A stretch of DNA of 64,000 nucleotides, from positions 3,286,001-3,350,000 of the forward strand of contig JBHGNT010000013.1 in assembly GCA_043228905.1 (NCBI GenBank), given 5' to 3'. This DNA comes from Azolla caroliniana (taxonomy: Eukaryota > Polypodiophyta). Of the stretch, positions 41,706-52,356 are shown in pieces. The stretch's first letter is position 1. Each line of letters begins with the position of its first letter. The notes under the pieces were generated by a model. That model made no database searches and was not told where the DNA came from. It worked only from the letters and a program-made list of their open reading frames with translations. The translations under genes and the position numbers were made by a program.

Positions 41706-42216
41706 CCTTTTAATGACGGTATGTGATCTTACACATCCGTAGGTCCCTTCGGGTTGCCGTGAAATTCTTCTACTCTACTACCACAGTCTCTTGAATGGAT
41801 ATGGTGTTTTATTCTGGTATGATCTGATATCCACTTCTTCTACAACAGTCTCTTGAATGAATACTGAGTTTGAAGCTGGTATGATCTCATATCCTCTGCT
41901 TCTACTACAGTCTCTTGAATGGGGAATGGAGCTTTTCTTCTGGTTTGGTCTATCTGTCTGTCTGTCTGTCTGTCTTCTTCTTCTTCTTCTTCTTCTTCTT
42001 CTTCTTCTTCTTCTTCTACAGTCTCTTGAATGGATATGGAGTTTGTTTTCGGTTTGATCTTCTTCTTCTTCTTCTTCTTCTTCTTCTTTCTTCTTTCTTC
42101 TTCTTTCTTCTTCTTTAAAGTTCAGACCTTCACATTCGCCCATGTGAGTTTTAGTGGATTAGACTCTTCTTTTCTTCTTCTTCTTCTTCTTCTTCTTCTT
42201 CTTCTTCTTTGTGTGG
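41672..42216. repeat. Microsatellite and minisatellite block in element L
   Basis: Poly-T of about 26 at 41679-41705; four diverged copies of a unit with acagtctcttgaatg (about 41784, 41846, 41908, 42018); TCTG repeats at 41952-41973; CTT/TTC repeats at 41974-42015, 42058-42116 and 42172-42210. The block occupies the place where integrase should be between RNase H and ORF3 (reading minus). Confidence 0.85.
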
Positions 42217-43130
42217 TGCCACAGTGTGCTTCCCGTAAGATTACTTGTTTCTCGTCACTACGGACTGCCCGTCTCCATATTCCATCTGCTCCCTTGTGGT
42301 AGAGAGTATCCCGTAACAGACAGAAATTGCGGCTCTGCACCGCCAGTCGTTTCCTCTCGTCCCGGTTCATTTCCTCCGGTGGCAGGCCCGTGCTTAGGAA
42401 CTGGTGCATGTTTGTCAGCCACCTATCTTCTGATGCCACCGTGTCGTCCGCTGTCGTTTCCGGGGTGATACGGAATAACTCTGCGTCCGGGAATTCATCC
42501 GATACTCCGTCGCCTGATTCTCCGGACTCTAACCGGCTCAGGTAGTCTGCTACGGCATGCTGGATACCGGGCCGGTGGAAGATCTCGAATTCGAACTCCT
42601 GCAACAGCAAGGTCCAACGGGCCAACTTACCGGTCAGGGACGCCTTGGACACTAAGTACAGGAGCGCCGAGTGATCCACATGAAAGGAGAACTTCCTTCC
42701 CAATAGGTAATGATGAAACTTTGTTACACTGTAGATCATGCCCAGGGCCTCCCGTTCCGTAGTCGAATAGTTCTTCTCCGCTTGGGACAGCTTCCGGCTG
42801 GCGTAATATACCGGTCGATACCATTTAGGCTCCGTAAGTTGCATTAAGGCGCTGCCGATAGCGATGTCGGAAGCGTCAACGAACACATGAAATTCCTTGC
42901 TCCAATCCGGAGGCTGCACGACGGGTGCTTGCGACAAAAGTACCTTCAGGGCATTGTATGCCTTATCCTCTGTATCCGTCCATTGGAACGGTGTCCGATG
43001 TACCGCGGTGTGTAATGGTGTAGCCAAGTCAGCCAAGTGACGGAGCATCCGGCTGTGCCACCGGATCTGTCCTAAGAATCGGCTTAGTGCTTTGGCCGTT
43101 TTCGGCGCCGGTGCCCCTAGTATCGCGTTT
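42217..43130 (-). pseudogene. Inverted pol copy of L: RT connection, RNase H, integrase start
   Basis: Reads [18 protein letters not shown] (near 43128), [33 protein letters not shown], then past the point where the plus copy stops: NRDERKRLAVQSRNFCLLRD, LYHKGADGIWRRAV, VILREAHCGT, the first residues of the HHCC finger, and then into CTT repeat. Within the shared ~260 residues only three differ from 37421-38198. This is the original 3' continuation of pol, now flipped. Confidence 0.92.
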
Positions 43131-43147
43131 CCGGTCAGAGAATAACA
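43131..43147 (+). repeat. Terminal 17 bases of L's 3' LTR, plus orientation
   Basis: ccggtcagagaataaca equals 33599-33615 and is followed by the ATAAT duplication, proving this is the real right end of L. Confidence 0.93.
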
Positions 43148-43339
43148 ATAATTAGTATGTCCTTTCTTGTTTGCCGCGTGTGAGTGCCCACGTTCCCTGC
43201 TTTAAATAGCAAGTCCGCACACGTCCTTCTTTAATGCATGGCGCCTCTTCGTTGCATGGTGGCGCTCCCACCTCTTGTGATCTCCCCGTCATTACGATGA
43301 TTCGCGTCGATTTTTTTTTTTTTTTTTGCTTGGACCACG

Positions 43340-44400
43340 TCATTTGCTGGTCCCCCCCGACTTGTTCGGGACGGTTCGTGTGGATACCGGATCCTTCGGT
43401 CGGTTTTCCGGGATGGTCCTCGTCAGTATTGGTGTCGGTTCTTCCTTGGTCCGAATGTCTTCAGCAGCGTCTGTCGGTGTCGGTTCTTCCTCGGTCCGAG
43501 CAGCGTCTGTCGGTGTCGGTTCCTCATCTTGCCGGATTTCCGGGTTTCGCTTGAACGGGTTGGCTGGCATATTTCCTTTATACGGCTTTAGCCGAAATCC
43601 ATTTGCCCACTTGCCGATGACATCTCCAGACAACGTGCCGAGCTGATACGACCCATTGTAATCCTTGGTGATCCAGAACGGTCCGGTCCACCGAAACCGC
43701 AACTTTCCCGGCATGTTCCCCATCCTTGTTTGGAATAGTAGCACCGGTTTCCCGACTTCGAACTCCTTTTCATTGCCACGCCGGTGTCGGTCCACGAAGG
43801 CTTTTCTCCTCCTTTGCTCCAGTTCGAGTTGTAGTAAGCCGGCTATTCGGTTTTCCTCTAATTCCAACAGCGTTGCCAGTCGGATTCGTTCGGACTCGTT
43901 CTCACTTAAGCGCTCCTTTACCATAATCCGTAAGCTGGGGATCTGGAACTCTACCGGCATGACCGCTTCTAACCCGAATGCTAGTCGGAACGGGGTTGTC
44001 CGGATGCTGGTTTTGTACGTTGTTCGGTACGCCCATAGCGCGCTTTGCAATTTCGTATCCCAGTCGGTCCGGTTCTCGTTGACGATTTTTCGTAGGATGT
44101 TCTGCAGAGTTTTGTTCGTTGATTCCGCTAGTCCATTGGCTTGAGGGTAGTAGGGTGTACTCTTTTTATGTACCACCGCGTAAAATGACGTCAGGCTTTC
44201 TACTACCTGCCCAAGGAAATGTCCTCCTTGGTCACTTATAAGCTCGATCGGGCATCCATACCGGCAACATATGCATTAGTACAGAAACTTTTCCGTGGAA
44301 GCGGCCGTGTTGTCCCGTAAGGCCTTTGCTTCTACCCATTTGGTGCAATAGTCGGTCGCCACTATGACATACCAATTTCCGGTTCGCATTGCTTAGATAG
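43340..44400 (-). pseudogene. Integrase core and C-terminus of element K
   Basis: The core starts with [20 protein letters not shown] (Asp), a TAA at about 44277, [14 protein letters not shown] (Asp), and YYPQANGLAESTNKT (Glu). Then YRTTYKTSIRTTPFRLAFG, RIRLATLLELEENR, GKPVLLFQTRMGNMPGK and GPFWITKDYNGSYQLG, and a tail of repeats built on EEPTPTDAA. It lies in another frame than gag-pol; the HHCC finger between RNase H and this core is deleted (junction about 44396). No chromodomain. The element L insertion follows after about 190 bases. Confidence 0.88.
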
Positions 44401-47400
44401 TCCGCTACCGCATGCTGTGCCCCGGGTCGGTGGAAAATGTCAAATTCAAATTCCTGTAGTAGCAGTGTCCATCGTGCAATTTTTCCCGTCAGGGATGCCT
44501 TCGAGACCAGGTAGAGTTGTGCCGAATGATCGACATGGAAGGAAAACTTCCTTCCGAGTAGATAGTGCCTGTACTTTGTGACACTATACACCATTCCCAA
44601 TGCCTCGCGTTCCGTCGTAGAGTAATTCCGTTCGGCTTTTGAGAGTTTCCGGCTTGCGTAGTACACCGGTCGGTACCATTTCGGCTCTGTGAGTTGCATC
44701 AGAACGCTGCCGATTGCTACGTCCAACGCGTCGACGAAGACGTGAAAGCTTTTACTCCAATCAGGCGGTTGCACCACCGGAGCTTGCGACAGCATGATCT
44801 TCAACGCTTTGTAGGCTTCCTCCTCCGTCTCTGCCCATAGGAAGGGTACCCTATGTACGGCGGTATGTAACGGTGTAGCGAAGTCCGCGAGGTGCCGTAT
44901 CATCCGGCTATGCCACCTTATTTGGCCCAGGAACCGGCTTAAAGCCTTTGCGTTACTTGGTGCTGGTGCATCGAGAATCGCCTTGACTTTATCCGGATCT
45001 ACCGCGATTCCTTCCTTACTCACCACGTGCCCTAGCAAGTTGCCGCTTGCCACTCCAAAGACGCACTTGGCCGGATTCAGGCTCAATCGGTACTCGCGGC
45101 ACTTCTCCAAGCATAGCCGGAGGTGATCGAGATGCTCTCCGTGCCGGCTGTAGACCGCGAAATCGTCAAGGAAGACCTGCATAAAACCGGGGATATATTC
45201 CCCGAAAATTTCCATTATTATCCTTTGAAAGGTCGCTGGAGCCGTCTTTAGTCCGAACATCATCACGACCGCGACGAACACTCCCCATTCCGTCACGAAC
45301 GCTGTCTTCTCTTGGTCGGCCGGGTTCATTCGTATTTGGTTGTAGCCGCTAAATCCATCCAGGAAGCTGTAAACTTCGTGCCCGGCGACCGCATCTAACA
45401 CCCCGTCCGTAAATGGTAGTGGAAACGCATCGGTCACTGTTGCGGCATTTAGTTTTCGGTAGTCCACGCATACCCGGATTTTTCCATTCTTTTTCGGGAC
45501 CACCACTATCGGACTCAGCCAGGTTGCCTGCTTGACCGGTCGGATAAATCCGACCCGGAGGAGCTTATCAATTTCCTCCTTCACCTTTGCCGCATAATTC
45601 GGATTCATCCGGTATCTGCGTTGAGCAATCGGTTTTGCGTCCGTACTTAGGTGAATTTGGTGCTGATAGAGCTGGGGGTCCAGCCCTCGCATGTCTTCGT
45701 ACGACCACGCAAACACATCCTTGAAGTCTGTTAACAATGCTACCATTACCTTCTTTTCTTCCTTCGGCAATTCCTTTGCAACATTTACCGGTCGGGGCTT
45801 GTCTGCTGTGCCGAGGTCCACCTCCTCGAGTTGGGATGCTTTTACCCTCTGGGATATCGTCATTTCCCTCTCTAGGGATTCCTGCGCTTGTCGTAGTTCC
45901 CGGATCGCCGCTTGGTCCGGTTCTTCCGGCGTCGTAATGTACGGTTCTACTGCCGCCGTGATATCCACCTCAAATAGTGGGACGATTCGTGGGTGTTCCT
46001 CGAGGTACCGCTCGATTTCCTGGTCCGGTAATCCCTCCAACATGTTAATGCTTTCCGCATACAATGGAGTTGCTTCCTTACTGGTGATCACCCGTGGTTG
46101 CGTCGTTACTCGTACCTTTGTTTTCCCTCGCCGGAATGTGATCATGTTCTTTTGCCAGTTCTGCTTGATATGCGCCGTTCGCAGCCATGGTCGTCCTAGC
46201 AGTAGGGGGTACGCGCCTTGTACATTCAGCTGCAGCACCACGGCCGATATCCGGAATACGTGGCCTCCGATCGTGATTTCCAAATCCCGGATAAGCCCGG
46301 TCGGTCGGACTGAGCTAGTATCCGCCATGCATAACCAGAAGGGGCATGGTTCCCATTCCCGGATGCCCAGGTCGTTGCATGTCTGTTGGCTAATGACATT
46401 TACCCCGGAGCCTCCGTCAATAATCGTTCCAGCAATTTCCTTTCCTTTCACGATTGTCGTGATCGCCGGGCTACTTGTATCGACCACCGTTGGTCCTTCC
46501 TCCGGGTGGGAGAAGAATGCCGGTGCTGGCGTCGGCTTCGGTTTGCTGACGGATGCCTGTAGGTCTGCCGTAAATCGTGGCACTAACTGTAGTAGTCGTG
46601 CTAACGGCAGCACGATTTGACAGTCCTGTAGCGCTTGCCACGTCGGGTTTTCTCCTGGCTGTATAATTTCTTCGTCTTTTGGCATATTTTGGTCTCTTAC
46701 TTCTGCCACATTCTGTTCATTGGCCTCCTTGATCCATTGTGTCGCTTGTTTTCTGATTGCCTCCTGGGCTTCCCACTCGGCGGTCTTTCCCTTTGACCGG
46801 GTTGTGACCTGCTGTACTTCTGTTATTTCGGCTGTAACCATGTTGACTTCCGGCTGCTTGTCATAGCTTTTGCTTGGGCATTGGTTACTATAGTGGCCTT
46901 CCTTGCGGCAGTAATAACAGTACACCTTGTGACTGTTGCTCGTTTCTCCTTTGTCCCCGGTTTGGAGGGTGGGTATGCTCCGGCGGTCGTCTTTGGTTTT
47001 TCGGTTATCCGGTACGGATACCGGGTTGTCATTCCTTGCTGCCTCCCGACGTTCCTCTCTTCGGAAAAATCCACGCTTCTGATTCCGTCTGAAATTTCGG
47101 TTCCCTTGTCTCCTCTCTTCTCTGCGTCGGTCGTATTCCGGGGCTCCATCTCGGTCATACCGGTCCCGGGGGTAGCTATCTTTGCGTCTCTCCTCTCGGT
47201 CATAGTTGTCGCGTCTTCTATCAGCGTATCCTTGTCGCCTCTCTTCTCCGCATCTATCGTCTTCCGGGGATTCGTCTCTGTCGTACCGGTCCCGGGGGTA
47301 GCTATCTCTGCGTCTCTCCTCTCGGTCATAGTTGTCGCATCTTCTATCAGCGTATCTGTTACCGCGTTCGCGTTGGTAGCGGTCGTCTCTCCGGAATCGA

Positions 47401-48761
47401 TCCTCGTCCGGGTTCGGATTGCGCGGTTCTATGTGTCGAACCGGTGCTGCCTGCCGATTTAACAGGTTGTATTCGCATCGGTCCGTTGTATGGGCTCGAG
47501 AGTTGCAGATCACACATTGTGTTCGCAGGGTGCAGTCTACTATTGAGTGCCCCGAATTTAGGCATGTTGTACATTGTAAGGCCTGTCGGAACCTCAGGTC
47601 TTCCTCTTTTGGGAGTGCCCGGTGTAACATCCCCATCGACAAGAAGGGGCTAGTCTTGTCCATTTCTAAAACCCGATCAATAACTTGGTCCATTGTGCTG
47701 GTTTGGAAATCAAGGACTCCGCACATTGTTTGAAGTGGCTCTTTCAGTGCGGCCAGAAAGACTGCTTTGGCTTCGTCTTCGGGTGGTGTTCTTGTCAGTT
47801 GGCTGTGCAGGGTCTGGAACCGAATGATGAATTGTGGCATAGTCTCGTTCTCTTCCTGCCGGGTGGTGTAGAACTGCCCGACCCATTCCCTTTGCTCAAA
47901 TTGTCTGTGAAAAAACCTGAGGAATCTGGCCTTCAAGGCATCGAATGTAGCAAAGGTGCCTGGTAAGTGCTTTGCGTGCCATTGGGCCGCTAGTCCTTCT
48001 AAGGTTATGCCGAATTCGGCGATTTTGGATCGTTCGGCTTCGGGCTCCGTCAGTCTTTGGGAGATATGGTTGGCTTCCCATGTTTGGAGGAATGCGTACA
48101 CGTGTGCCTCCGCGTCGGCCTCATCCCGGTACTTTGGGTATGGGTATGGCATCGTGTCGTCCAACTGACTCTCCTGTTCCCTCCGTTCTCTGTCCGCTGT
48201 TGGCGTTGGTGTGAGAACCTTTGGTTCCTCCGCGGGTGTTGCCGGTGTCCGGTCCGTTGGTTCCTCCGCGGGTGTTGTCGGTATCCGCTCCTTCGGTTCC
48301 CTCGCGGTTGTTGTCGGTATCCGATCAGCCTTCCTCGGCGGTTGCCGGTCACCGAATTCCAGGGTTATGTCTTCCTCTGGCGCCGGTGTTACTGAGTCTT
48401 CCGACCCCTCGTCCTCCCGGTCGTTTGGTGTGTCATGGCTGCTTTTATACCGGGATGCAATGCTTCCGTCGCTTTCCGACTCCGCCTCAAGTGTTGCGAA
48501 TGCTTCCGAGTCCCCGTCGCCCGCGGCGAGCGTCTGCAATATCGTTTCCGCCTCTTGCAGGCTTGTTATGCTACTGCCTTCGTCGGGGATTTGCAGAACC
48601 CGGAACTGCAGTGCTTCTTTTGCGACTCTCCGAAGAGTTTTGGAGAATGACCGATCCCGCCGGATCTCGTCGACGGCTTGCTGCAGGGCTTCCCGTCGTT
48701 GCTCGCGTTCGGTGTATCGTCTCCCTCGTTCGGTGATGTGGTCGTCGTTTGGTCTAGACAT
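44232..48761 (-). CDS. Gag-pol of element K (gag, protease, RT, RNase H), long open frame
   Basis: Open for 1,509 codons from ATG 48761 ([13 protein letters not shown]); an in-frame ATG upstream lies in the LTR and is not used. Order: charged gag start, TPAEEP repeats, capsid-like part ([14 protein letters not shown], then [20 protein letters not shown]), [14 protein letters not shown] and [14 protein letters not shown] knuckles, a tandem ~40-residue Arg/Asp/Tyr repeat (YPRDRYDRD), third knuckle [14 protein letters not shown]. Protease: [35 protein letters not shown] and [14 protein letters not shown]. RNase [20 protein letters not shown] (usual DAS is DAL). After AVADYLS (about 44393) the frame enters a deletion junction and ends out of frame over integrase. 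Gag, protease and RT may still be expressible. Confidence 0.92.
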   Translation of the reverse strand: MSRPNDDHITERGRRYTEREQRREALQQAVDEIRRDRSFSKTLRRVAKEALQFRVLQIPDEGSSITSLQEAETILQTLAAGDGDSEAFATLEAESESDGSIASRYKSSHDTPNDREDEGSEDSVTPAPEEDITLEFGDRQPPRKADRIPTTTAREPKERIPTTPAEEPTDRTPATPAEEPKVLTPTPTADRERREQESQLDDTMPYPYPKYRDEADAEAHVYAFLQTWEANHISQRLTEPEAERSKIAEFGITLEGLAAQWHAKHLPGTFATFDALKARFLRFFHRQFEQREWVGQFYTTRQEENETMPQFIIRFQTLHSQLTRTPPEDEAKAVFLAALKEPLQTMCGVLDFQTSTMDQVIDRVLEMDKTSPFLSMGMLHRALPKEEDLRFRQALQCTTCLNSGHSIVDCTLRTQCVICNSRAHTTDRCEYNLLNRQAAPVRHIEPRNPNPDEDRFRRDDRYQRERGNRYADRRCDNYDREERRRDSYPRDRYDRDESPEDDRCGEERRQGYADRRRDNYDREERRKDSYPRDRYDRDGAPEYDRRREERRQGNRNFRRNQKRGFFRREERREAARNDNPVSVPDNRKTKDDRRSIPTLQTGDKGETSNSHKVYCYYCRKEGHYSNQCPSKSYDKQPEVNMVTAEITEVQQVTTRSKGKTAEWEAQEAIRKQATQWIKEANEQNVAEVRDQNMPKDEEIIQPGENPTWQALQDCQIVLPLARLLQLVPRFTADLQASVSKPKPTPAPAFFSHPEEGPTVVDTSSPAITTIVKGKEIAGTIIDGGSGVNVISQQTCNDLGIREWEPCPFWLCMADTSSVRPTGLIRDLEITIGGHVFRISAVVLQLNVQGAYPLLLGRPWLRTAHIKQNWQKNMITFRRGKTKVRVTTQPRVITSKEATPLYAESINMLEGLPDQEIERYLEEHPRIVPLFEVDITAAVEPYITTPEEPDQAAIRELRQAQESLEREMTISQRVKASQLEEVDLGTADKPRPVNVAKELPKEEKKVMVALLTDFKDVFAWSYEDMRGLDPQLYQHQIHLSTDAKPIAQRRYRMNPNYAAKVKEEIDKLLRVGFIRPVKQATWLSPIVVVPKKNGKIRVCVDYRKLNAATVTDAFPLPFTDGVLDAVAGHEVYSFLDGFSGYNQIRMNPADQEKTAFVTEWGVFVAVVMMFGLKTAPATFQRIIMEIFGEYIPGFMQVFLDDFAVYSRHGEHLDHLRLCLEKCREYRLSLNPAKCVFGVASGNLLGHVVSKEGIAVDPDKVKAILDAPAPSNAKALSRFLGQIRWHSRMIRHLADFATPLHTAVHRVPFLWAETEEEAYKALKIMLSQAPVVQPPDWSKSFHVFVDALDVAIGSVLMQLTEPKWYRPVYYASRKLSKAERNYSTTEREALGMVYSVTKYRHYLLGRKFSFHVDHSAQLYLVSKASLTGKIARWTLLLQEFEFDIFHRPGAQHAVADYLSNANRKLVCHSGDRLLHQMGRSKGLTGQHGRFHGKVSVLMHMLPVWMPDRAYK

Positions 48762-48765
48762 CCAT
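48754..48765 (-). promoter_or_regulatory. Three-codon upstream ORF overlapping the gag start of K
   Basis: ATGGATGTCTAG; same architecture as L at 33665-33676. Confidence 0.6.
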
Positions 48766-48791
48766 CCCCCGGTTGTCCTCTGCACTTTGCA

Positions 48792-48807
48792 GGAATCGTG
48801 GTCGCCA
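48792..48807 (-). promoter_or_regulatory. Primer binding site of element K
   Basis: TGGCGACCACGATTCC on the minus strand, six bases inside the 5' LTR, identical to L. Confidence 0.8.
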
Positions 48808-48813
48808 AAATAG

Positions 48814-49194
48814 TGTTGTCTGTATGGCCGGACTAGCCTCAACACAGGTGTCTATCCGACACTTCTCCAAAGGGGTGGTAAGGATTGGATGCTAGGTTAC
48901 ACGCATCAGATGATTACAATTAAGCACGGACGGCAAACAATACGAGATACAGATAAATACACAATAATTACTATTGTATTACTTCCGTCAAAAAACTTTA
49001 CAAATCATCGGATCCTTTTATAGGCATCCAGCAAGGTTACAATCGGTGCGCTTAGGTAACCGACATCCGAATCGGTTCGGATCCGGATCGGTACAACTGT
49101 ACCGAATCTGTCCCTCCGAATAATAATTCTACTATTACTTCCTATTATCCGATTCCGCCTTCCCACTTGTCCTTGCTCTTCTGACCGGCCAACA
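48814..49194 (-). repeat. 5' LTR of element K (381 bp)
   Basis: Same length as 29677-30057 with about three substitutions. TATAAAAGG on the minus strand near 49014-49022. Confidence 0.95.
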
Positions 49195-49444
49195 TGATAA
49201 TTTGACTATCAACAATACCTTTGTGGATGTGTGTACAAGCATTATAGTTGCAGAAAACACAGTTTCTCTCTCAAGCTTGCCATTGGTACAAGGTGCATGT
49301 ACATCCACACCTGTCTCTAATGTCTTTGATGATGAAGTGCCACTTAGTAAGCTGATGCCTAAAGGCTTTACGATAAAGAAGAATGTAAAATCACAAAAAA
49401 CTGGCACCAATAACAAGCGCATTACAAGATTGGCGAAATTGTGA
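49195..49444 (+). pseudogene. Possible C-terminal coding remnant, unrecognised
   Basis: An open frame without its own ATG runs out of the K LTR: IIVAENTVSLSSLPLVQGAC, then FDDEVPLSKLMPKGFTIKKN and a basic end NNKRITRLAKL before TGA at 49442. It looks like the last exon of a protein ending in a Lys/Arg-rich tail, cut on the left by K. No domain recognised; part is repeated just downstream. Confidence 0.3.
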
Positions 49445-50000
49445 AATGGTGCCTGATTGTCTTTCGATTGTACTTGAACTATAGCTGAACTGTTAGTGAT
49501 GTCGGAACTTGAACTATTTGGTATACCAAAATACTATCTAAATTGCTAATGTGAGATGATGAAGTGCCACTTAGTAAGCTGATAATGTAAAATCACAAAA
49601 AACTGGAGCCAATAACAAGCACATTACAAGATTGTACTTGAACTATAGCTGAACTGTTAGTGATGTCTGAACTTGAACTATTTGGTATACCAAAATACTG
49701 TCTAAATTGCTAATGTGAAATGTTGTACTGATTCCAGTTCACTCATCTAGTGTTGTTAATGTAATGTGAAATTCTATATTGCCAATTGCAGAGAATGAGA
49801 ATGTATTCTTTTGTTAATTGTCATGTAGCCATGATTGTGTTGAACTGTTACCAGCGTACTGTCAAAATTGCCCCTCTGAAATGCTGTGAAGATCAGATCA
49901 CTCATCTAGTGTTGTAGTGTAATGTGAAATTCTATATTGCTAATTGTAGAGAATGAGAATGTATTCTATTGTCAATTGTCATGCAACCATGAATGTAGTA
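49328..50000 (+). repeat. Diverged local duplications
   Basis: gatgatgaagtgccacttag, the aaaatcacaaaaaactgg block and the ttgtacttgaactatagctg block occur at 49328-49556 and again at 49555-49712 with an internal deletion. A second unit, starting ctagtgttg and including gagaatgagaatgtattct, occurs at about 49747-49835 and 49909-49998. No genes. Confidence 0.7.
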
Positions 50001-50481
50001 GGGAACAATTTGACATTCATATTAGTACTAAAATAAGATGTATGTATCCATCCGTCTAACTGAGATACTTCGGTAGACTACTATGTATTAGTGAACACTT
50101 ACAATTGACATTAGTACTAAACTAATATGTATATTGATACTTGAGAAGTATGGTTTCCTTGAGTGCACATAGTCAGAGTCAAATAGAGACTTAACACAAT
50201 AGGGATTAGACTACTGGTATTGATAGTTGAATAAGTCTGGGCCATATTGATGTTACTAAGTATTGAAGACTTCACACCCTAAACCATAGAAACAAGCAAC
50301 TCTATAATTACCATGAACACTTTCAAAACAAGCTCAATAAATACTCTAAACACATTAGAAGAAAGACGAAATATATCGATTCATTTGTAAATCATCAAAG
50401 ATAATATATCAATACATCAAATAGTGAACTACAAGCGGATGTTTTTTAGTTGCCAACTACAATGTATTAATAGGGTAACTT
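50001..50481. other. AT-rich stretch without recognisable gene
   Basis: Downstream of the minus-strand frame 50482-51399; probably its 3' flank. Nothing else seen. Confidence 0.5.
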
Positions 50482-51399
50482 TCAAGCATTAAATAGAGAG
50501 ACCTCCCCTAATATGTGCTCATGAACCTCTTGGGGGACCTTGTAGACAGTTTTGTATCCCTTAACCTTGTGCTTTGCTTGAGTCATATTGAACTTGATCG
50601 CAAGAATGGCAACAATGTAGATTATTGCGATGGGTGCATCTTTTAGTAATGCATATGTGTTCTTGCACTGTGGCAACTTTGCAGAATAGTTTCCATACAC
50701 GACAGACTCACCAACGTTGAACATGTTGCCCCAGCCATCCCTCACCACTTCTTTCAATAATGTCTTTCCTTGCTTGCACACCACAATGTAGTAGTCTTCT
50801 AAATCTTCATTTTGAGGAAATTTGAGCACCGCAAAATGATCTCCAGCTTCCAATAAAACTGCCAAGTCTTGATGTTGGTTGTAGTATACAATATCATTTG
50901 AATGTGCATCGTCTTCAATATCATCTTGTTGTTCAAGCTCAAGCTTCTGCAACTTCCAGGGCTCCACGATTGATAGGTTGATGCATTTATCCCAAGCTTC
51001 ATCTATCCACATGGAACAAAAGCATGATAAAGTACGAAGTAACAATTGTGTTGTGTCCTTGCGGCTAAACCCTAATACACAATGGGTGCTTCGTGTGCCT
51101 TTCACGATTTTACAACCATATGATTTAGTTTTATCGACCTCATTAGTGCGAACCTCAACAAACAATCTGTTCTTACCATCATTTGACATCTTCCATGTTA
51201 GCCACTCCACAACATCATGTGCATTTTGTAACTTAGCACCATTATTATCCAACTGCTCACTTGTAAGGGCACGTTTGATCACAACCCCTACGCCATCATG
51301 CTCTCCTTTTCCATGTCCAGACCCGAAGTAGTTCCATTGCATACGAATGTTGAATAAGGAGAAGTACATGCTTTTGTATCCCAGGTTTCCAACAAACAT
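50482..51399 (-). CDS. Unrecognised 305-codon protein, possibly transposon-derived
   Basis: ATG 51399 to stop 50482, uninterrupted. Near residue 23-45 it has WNYFGSGHGKGEHDGVGVVI, a HGKG-x2-DG-x-G-x3-KRAL pattern; then HDVVEWLTWKMSNDGKNRLF, an acidic middle (LEQQDDIEDDAH), and a C-terminal part with YYIVVCKQGKTLLKEVV and VGESVVYGNYSAKLP. I recall similar HGKG..DG.G..KR segments from uncharacterised transposon-associated proteins, but cannot confirm this. It may be the last exon of a larger gene: it starts exactly where a tandem-repeat array begins. A short hydrophobic stretch (PIAIIYIVAILAIKF) lies near residue 260. Confidence 0.45.
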   Translation of the reverse strand: MFVGNLGYKSMYFSLFNIRMQWNYFGSGHGKGEHDGVGVVIKRALTSEQLDNNGAKLQNAHDVVEWLTWKMSNDGKNRLFVEVRTNEVDKTKSYGCKIVKGTRSTHCVLGFSRKDTTQLLLRTLSCFCSMWIDEAWDKCINLSIVEPWKLQKLELEQQDDIEDDAHSNDIVYYNQHQDLAVLLEAGDHFAVLKFPQNEDLEDYYIVVCKQGKTLLKEVVRDGWGNMFNVGESVVYGNYSAKLPQCKNTYALLKDAPIAIIYIVAILAIKFNMTQAKHKVKGYKTVYKVPQEVHEHILGEVSLFNA

Positions 51400-52356
51400 T
51401 AGTACTATGTTGTCAATCCAGAGTACTACGCATCCATTAATATTGATTTAGTACAAATACAAAACAAAGCATAGCACAACGTATCCATGTAGAACACTCT
51501 ACACTGATTAAAAGATAAATAGTATTATGTTGTCAACCAATAGTACTTAGCATCCATTAATACTAATTTAGTACGAATACATCACAAAGCATAGTACAAT
51601 GTGTTCATGGAAAACACTCTACATGTATTAAAAGATAATTAGTACAAACTCTTCAATATTGAACAATACTATGGTGCTGACGGCGAGTACTTTACATCCA
51701 TTAATACTGATTTAGTACAGATAAAACACACAACACAGTACAATGTGTCCATGGAGAATACAACATGGATTAAAAGATAATTAGTACAAACTCTTCAATA
51801 TATGACAGTACTATGAGTACAAGACATGTACTTTACATCCTTCAATAAATACTGATATAGTACAGATACAACACACAATACAATACAATGTGTCCATGGA
51901 GAACACTCAACATGGATTAAAAGATAATTAGTACAAACTCTTCAATATAGGACAGTATTATGAGTACACGACATGTACTTTACATCCTTCAATAAATATT
52001 GATTTAGTACAGATACAATACAGTGTGTCCTTGGAGAACACTCAACATGGATTAAAAGATAATTAGTACAAACTCTTAAGGACGGACAATATTATGAGTA
52101 CAAGACGAGTACTTTACATCCTTCAATAAATACTGATTTAGTACAGATACAACACACATTACAATACAATGTGTCCATGGAGAGCACTCAACATGGACTA
52201 AAAGATACTTAGTACAAACTCTTAAGAACGGCCAATACTATGAGTACAAGACGAGTACTTTACATTCTTCAATAAATACTGATTTAGTATAGATACAACA
52301 CACAACATAGTACAATGTGTCTATGGAGAACACTTCACATGGATTAAAAGATTAAA
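51397..52356. repeat. Tandem array of about seven ~115-148 bp units
   Basis: Each unit contains agtactttacatcc, ttagtacagatac, acaatgtgtccatggagaac and attaaaagataattagtac. Unit ends (taaaagat) fall near 51508, 51628, 51770, 51916, 52050, 52197 and 52345, with spacing of 120-148 bp. The rightmost units resemble each other most. No genes inside. The array adjoins the 5' end of the 50482-51399 frame. Confidence 0.85.

Larger units (their letters stand above)
33197..43147 (+). mobile_element. Gypsy retrotransposon L, with inverted and partly duplicated 3' half
   Basis: Ends and ATAAT duplications define one insertion of 9,951 bp. Plus strand: 5' LTR, primer binding site, gag-pol to 38198. Then, in reverse: a 28-nt scrap of pol (38199-38226), the 3' LTR lacking its last ~12 bases (38221-38627), ORF3 (41349-38680), microsatellites, and pol RT-RNase H (43130-42221). 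The last 17 bases of the LTR follow in plus orientation (43131-43147). Pol equivalent to 37421-38198 is present in both orientations. LTR copies differ at about five sites. Same superfamily and layout as K, but a different family (LTRs unlike). Confidence 0.93.
29677..49194 (-). mobile_element. Gypsy retrotransposon K with ORF3, holding element L
   Basis: Minus strand: 5' LTR 48814-49194, primer binding site, gag-pol, integrase, [element L 33197-43147], ORF3, 3' LTR 29677-30057. Net length without L about 9.6 kb. The LTRs are both 381 bp and differ at about three positions by eye, so the insertion is recent. Immediate flanks (TGATA on the right) do not give a matching target duplication. The protease (DGGSG) and RT type (FLDDF) are those of non-chromodomain plant Gypsy elements; I do not assign a named lineage. 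Confidence 0.93.

Noticed and set aside
41857-42302. Phe/Leu-rich plus-strand frames
   Set aside because: Products of CTT microsatellites read in three frames.
45691-46620. 309-codon frame opposite the K gag-pol
   Set aside because: It is antisense to a well-identified protease/RT coding region with matching codon structure on the other strand; a shadow frame. The same applies to 39034-39672 (opposite ORF3), 35004-35768 and 48211-48813.
48762-48845. Upstream extension of K gag into the LTR
   Set aside because: The frame is open into the LTR and crosses the primer binding site, but L has no such extension and both align from the ATG at 48761 / 33669.
51397-52356. CRISPR-like array
   Set aside because: Units are long, diverged and contiguous without unique spacers; it is a satellite in eukaryotic DNA.
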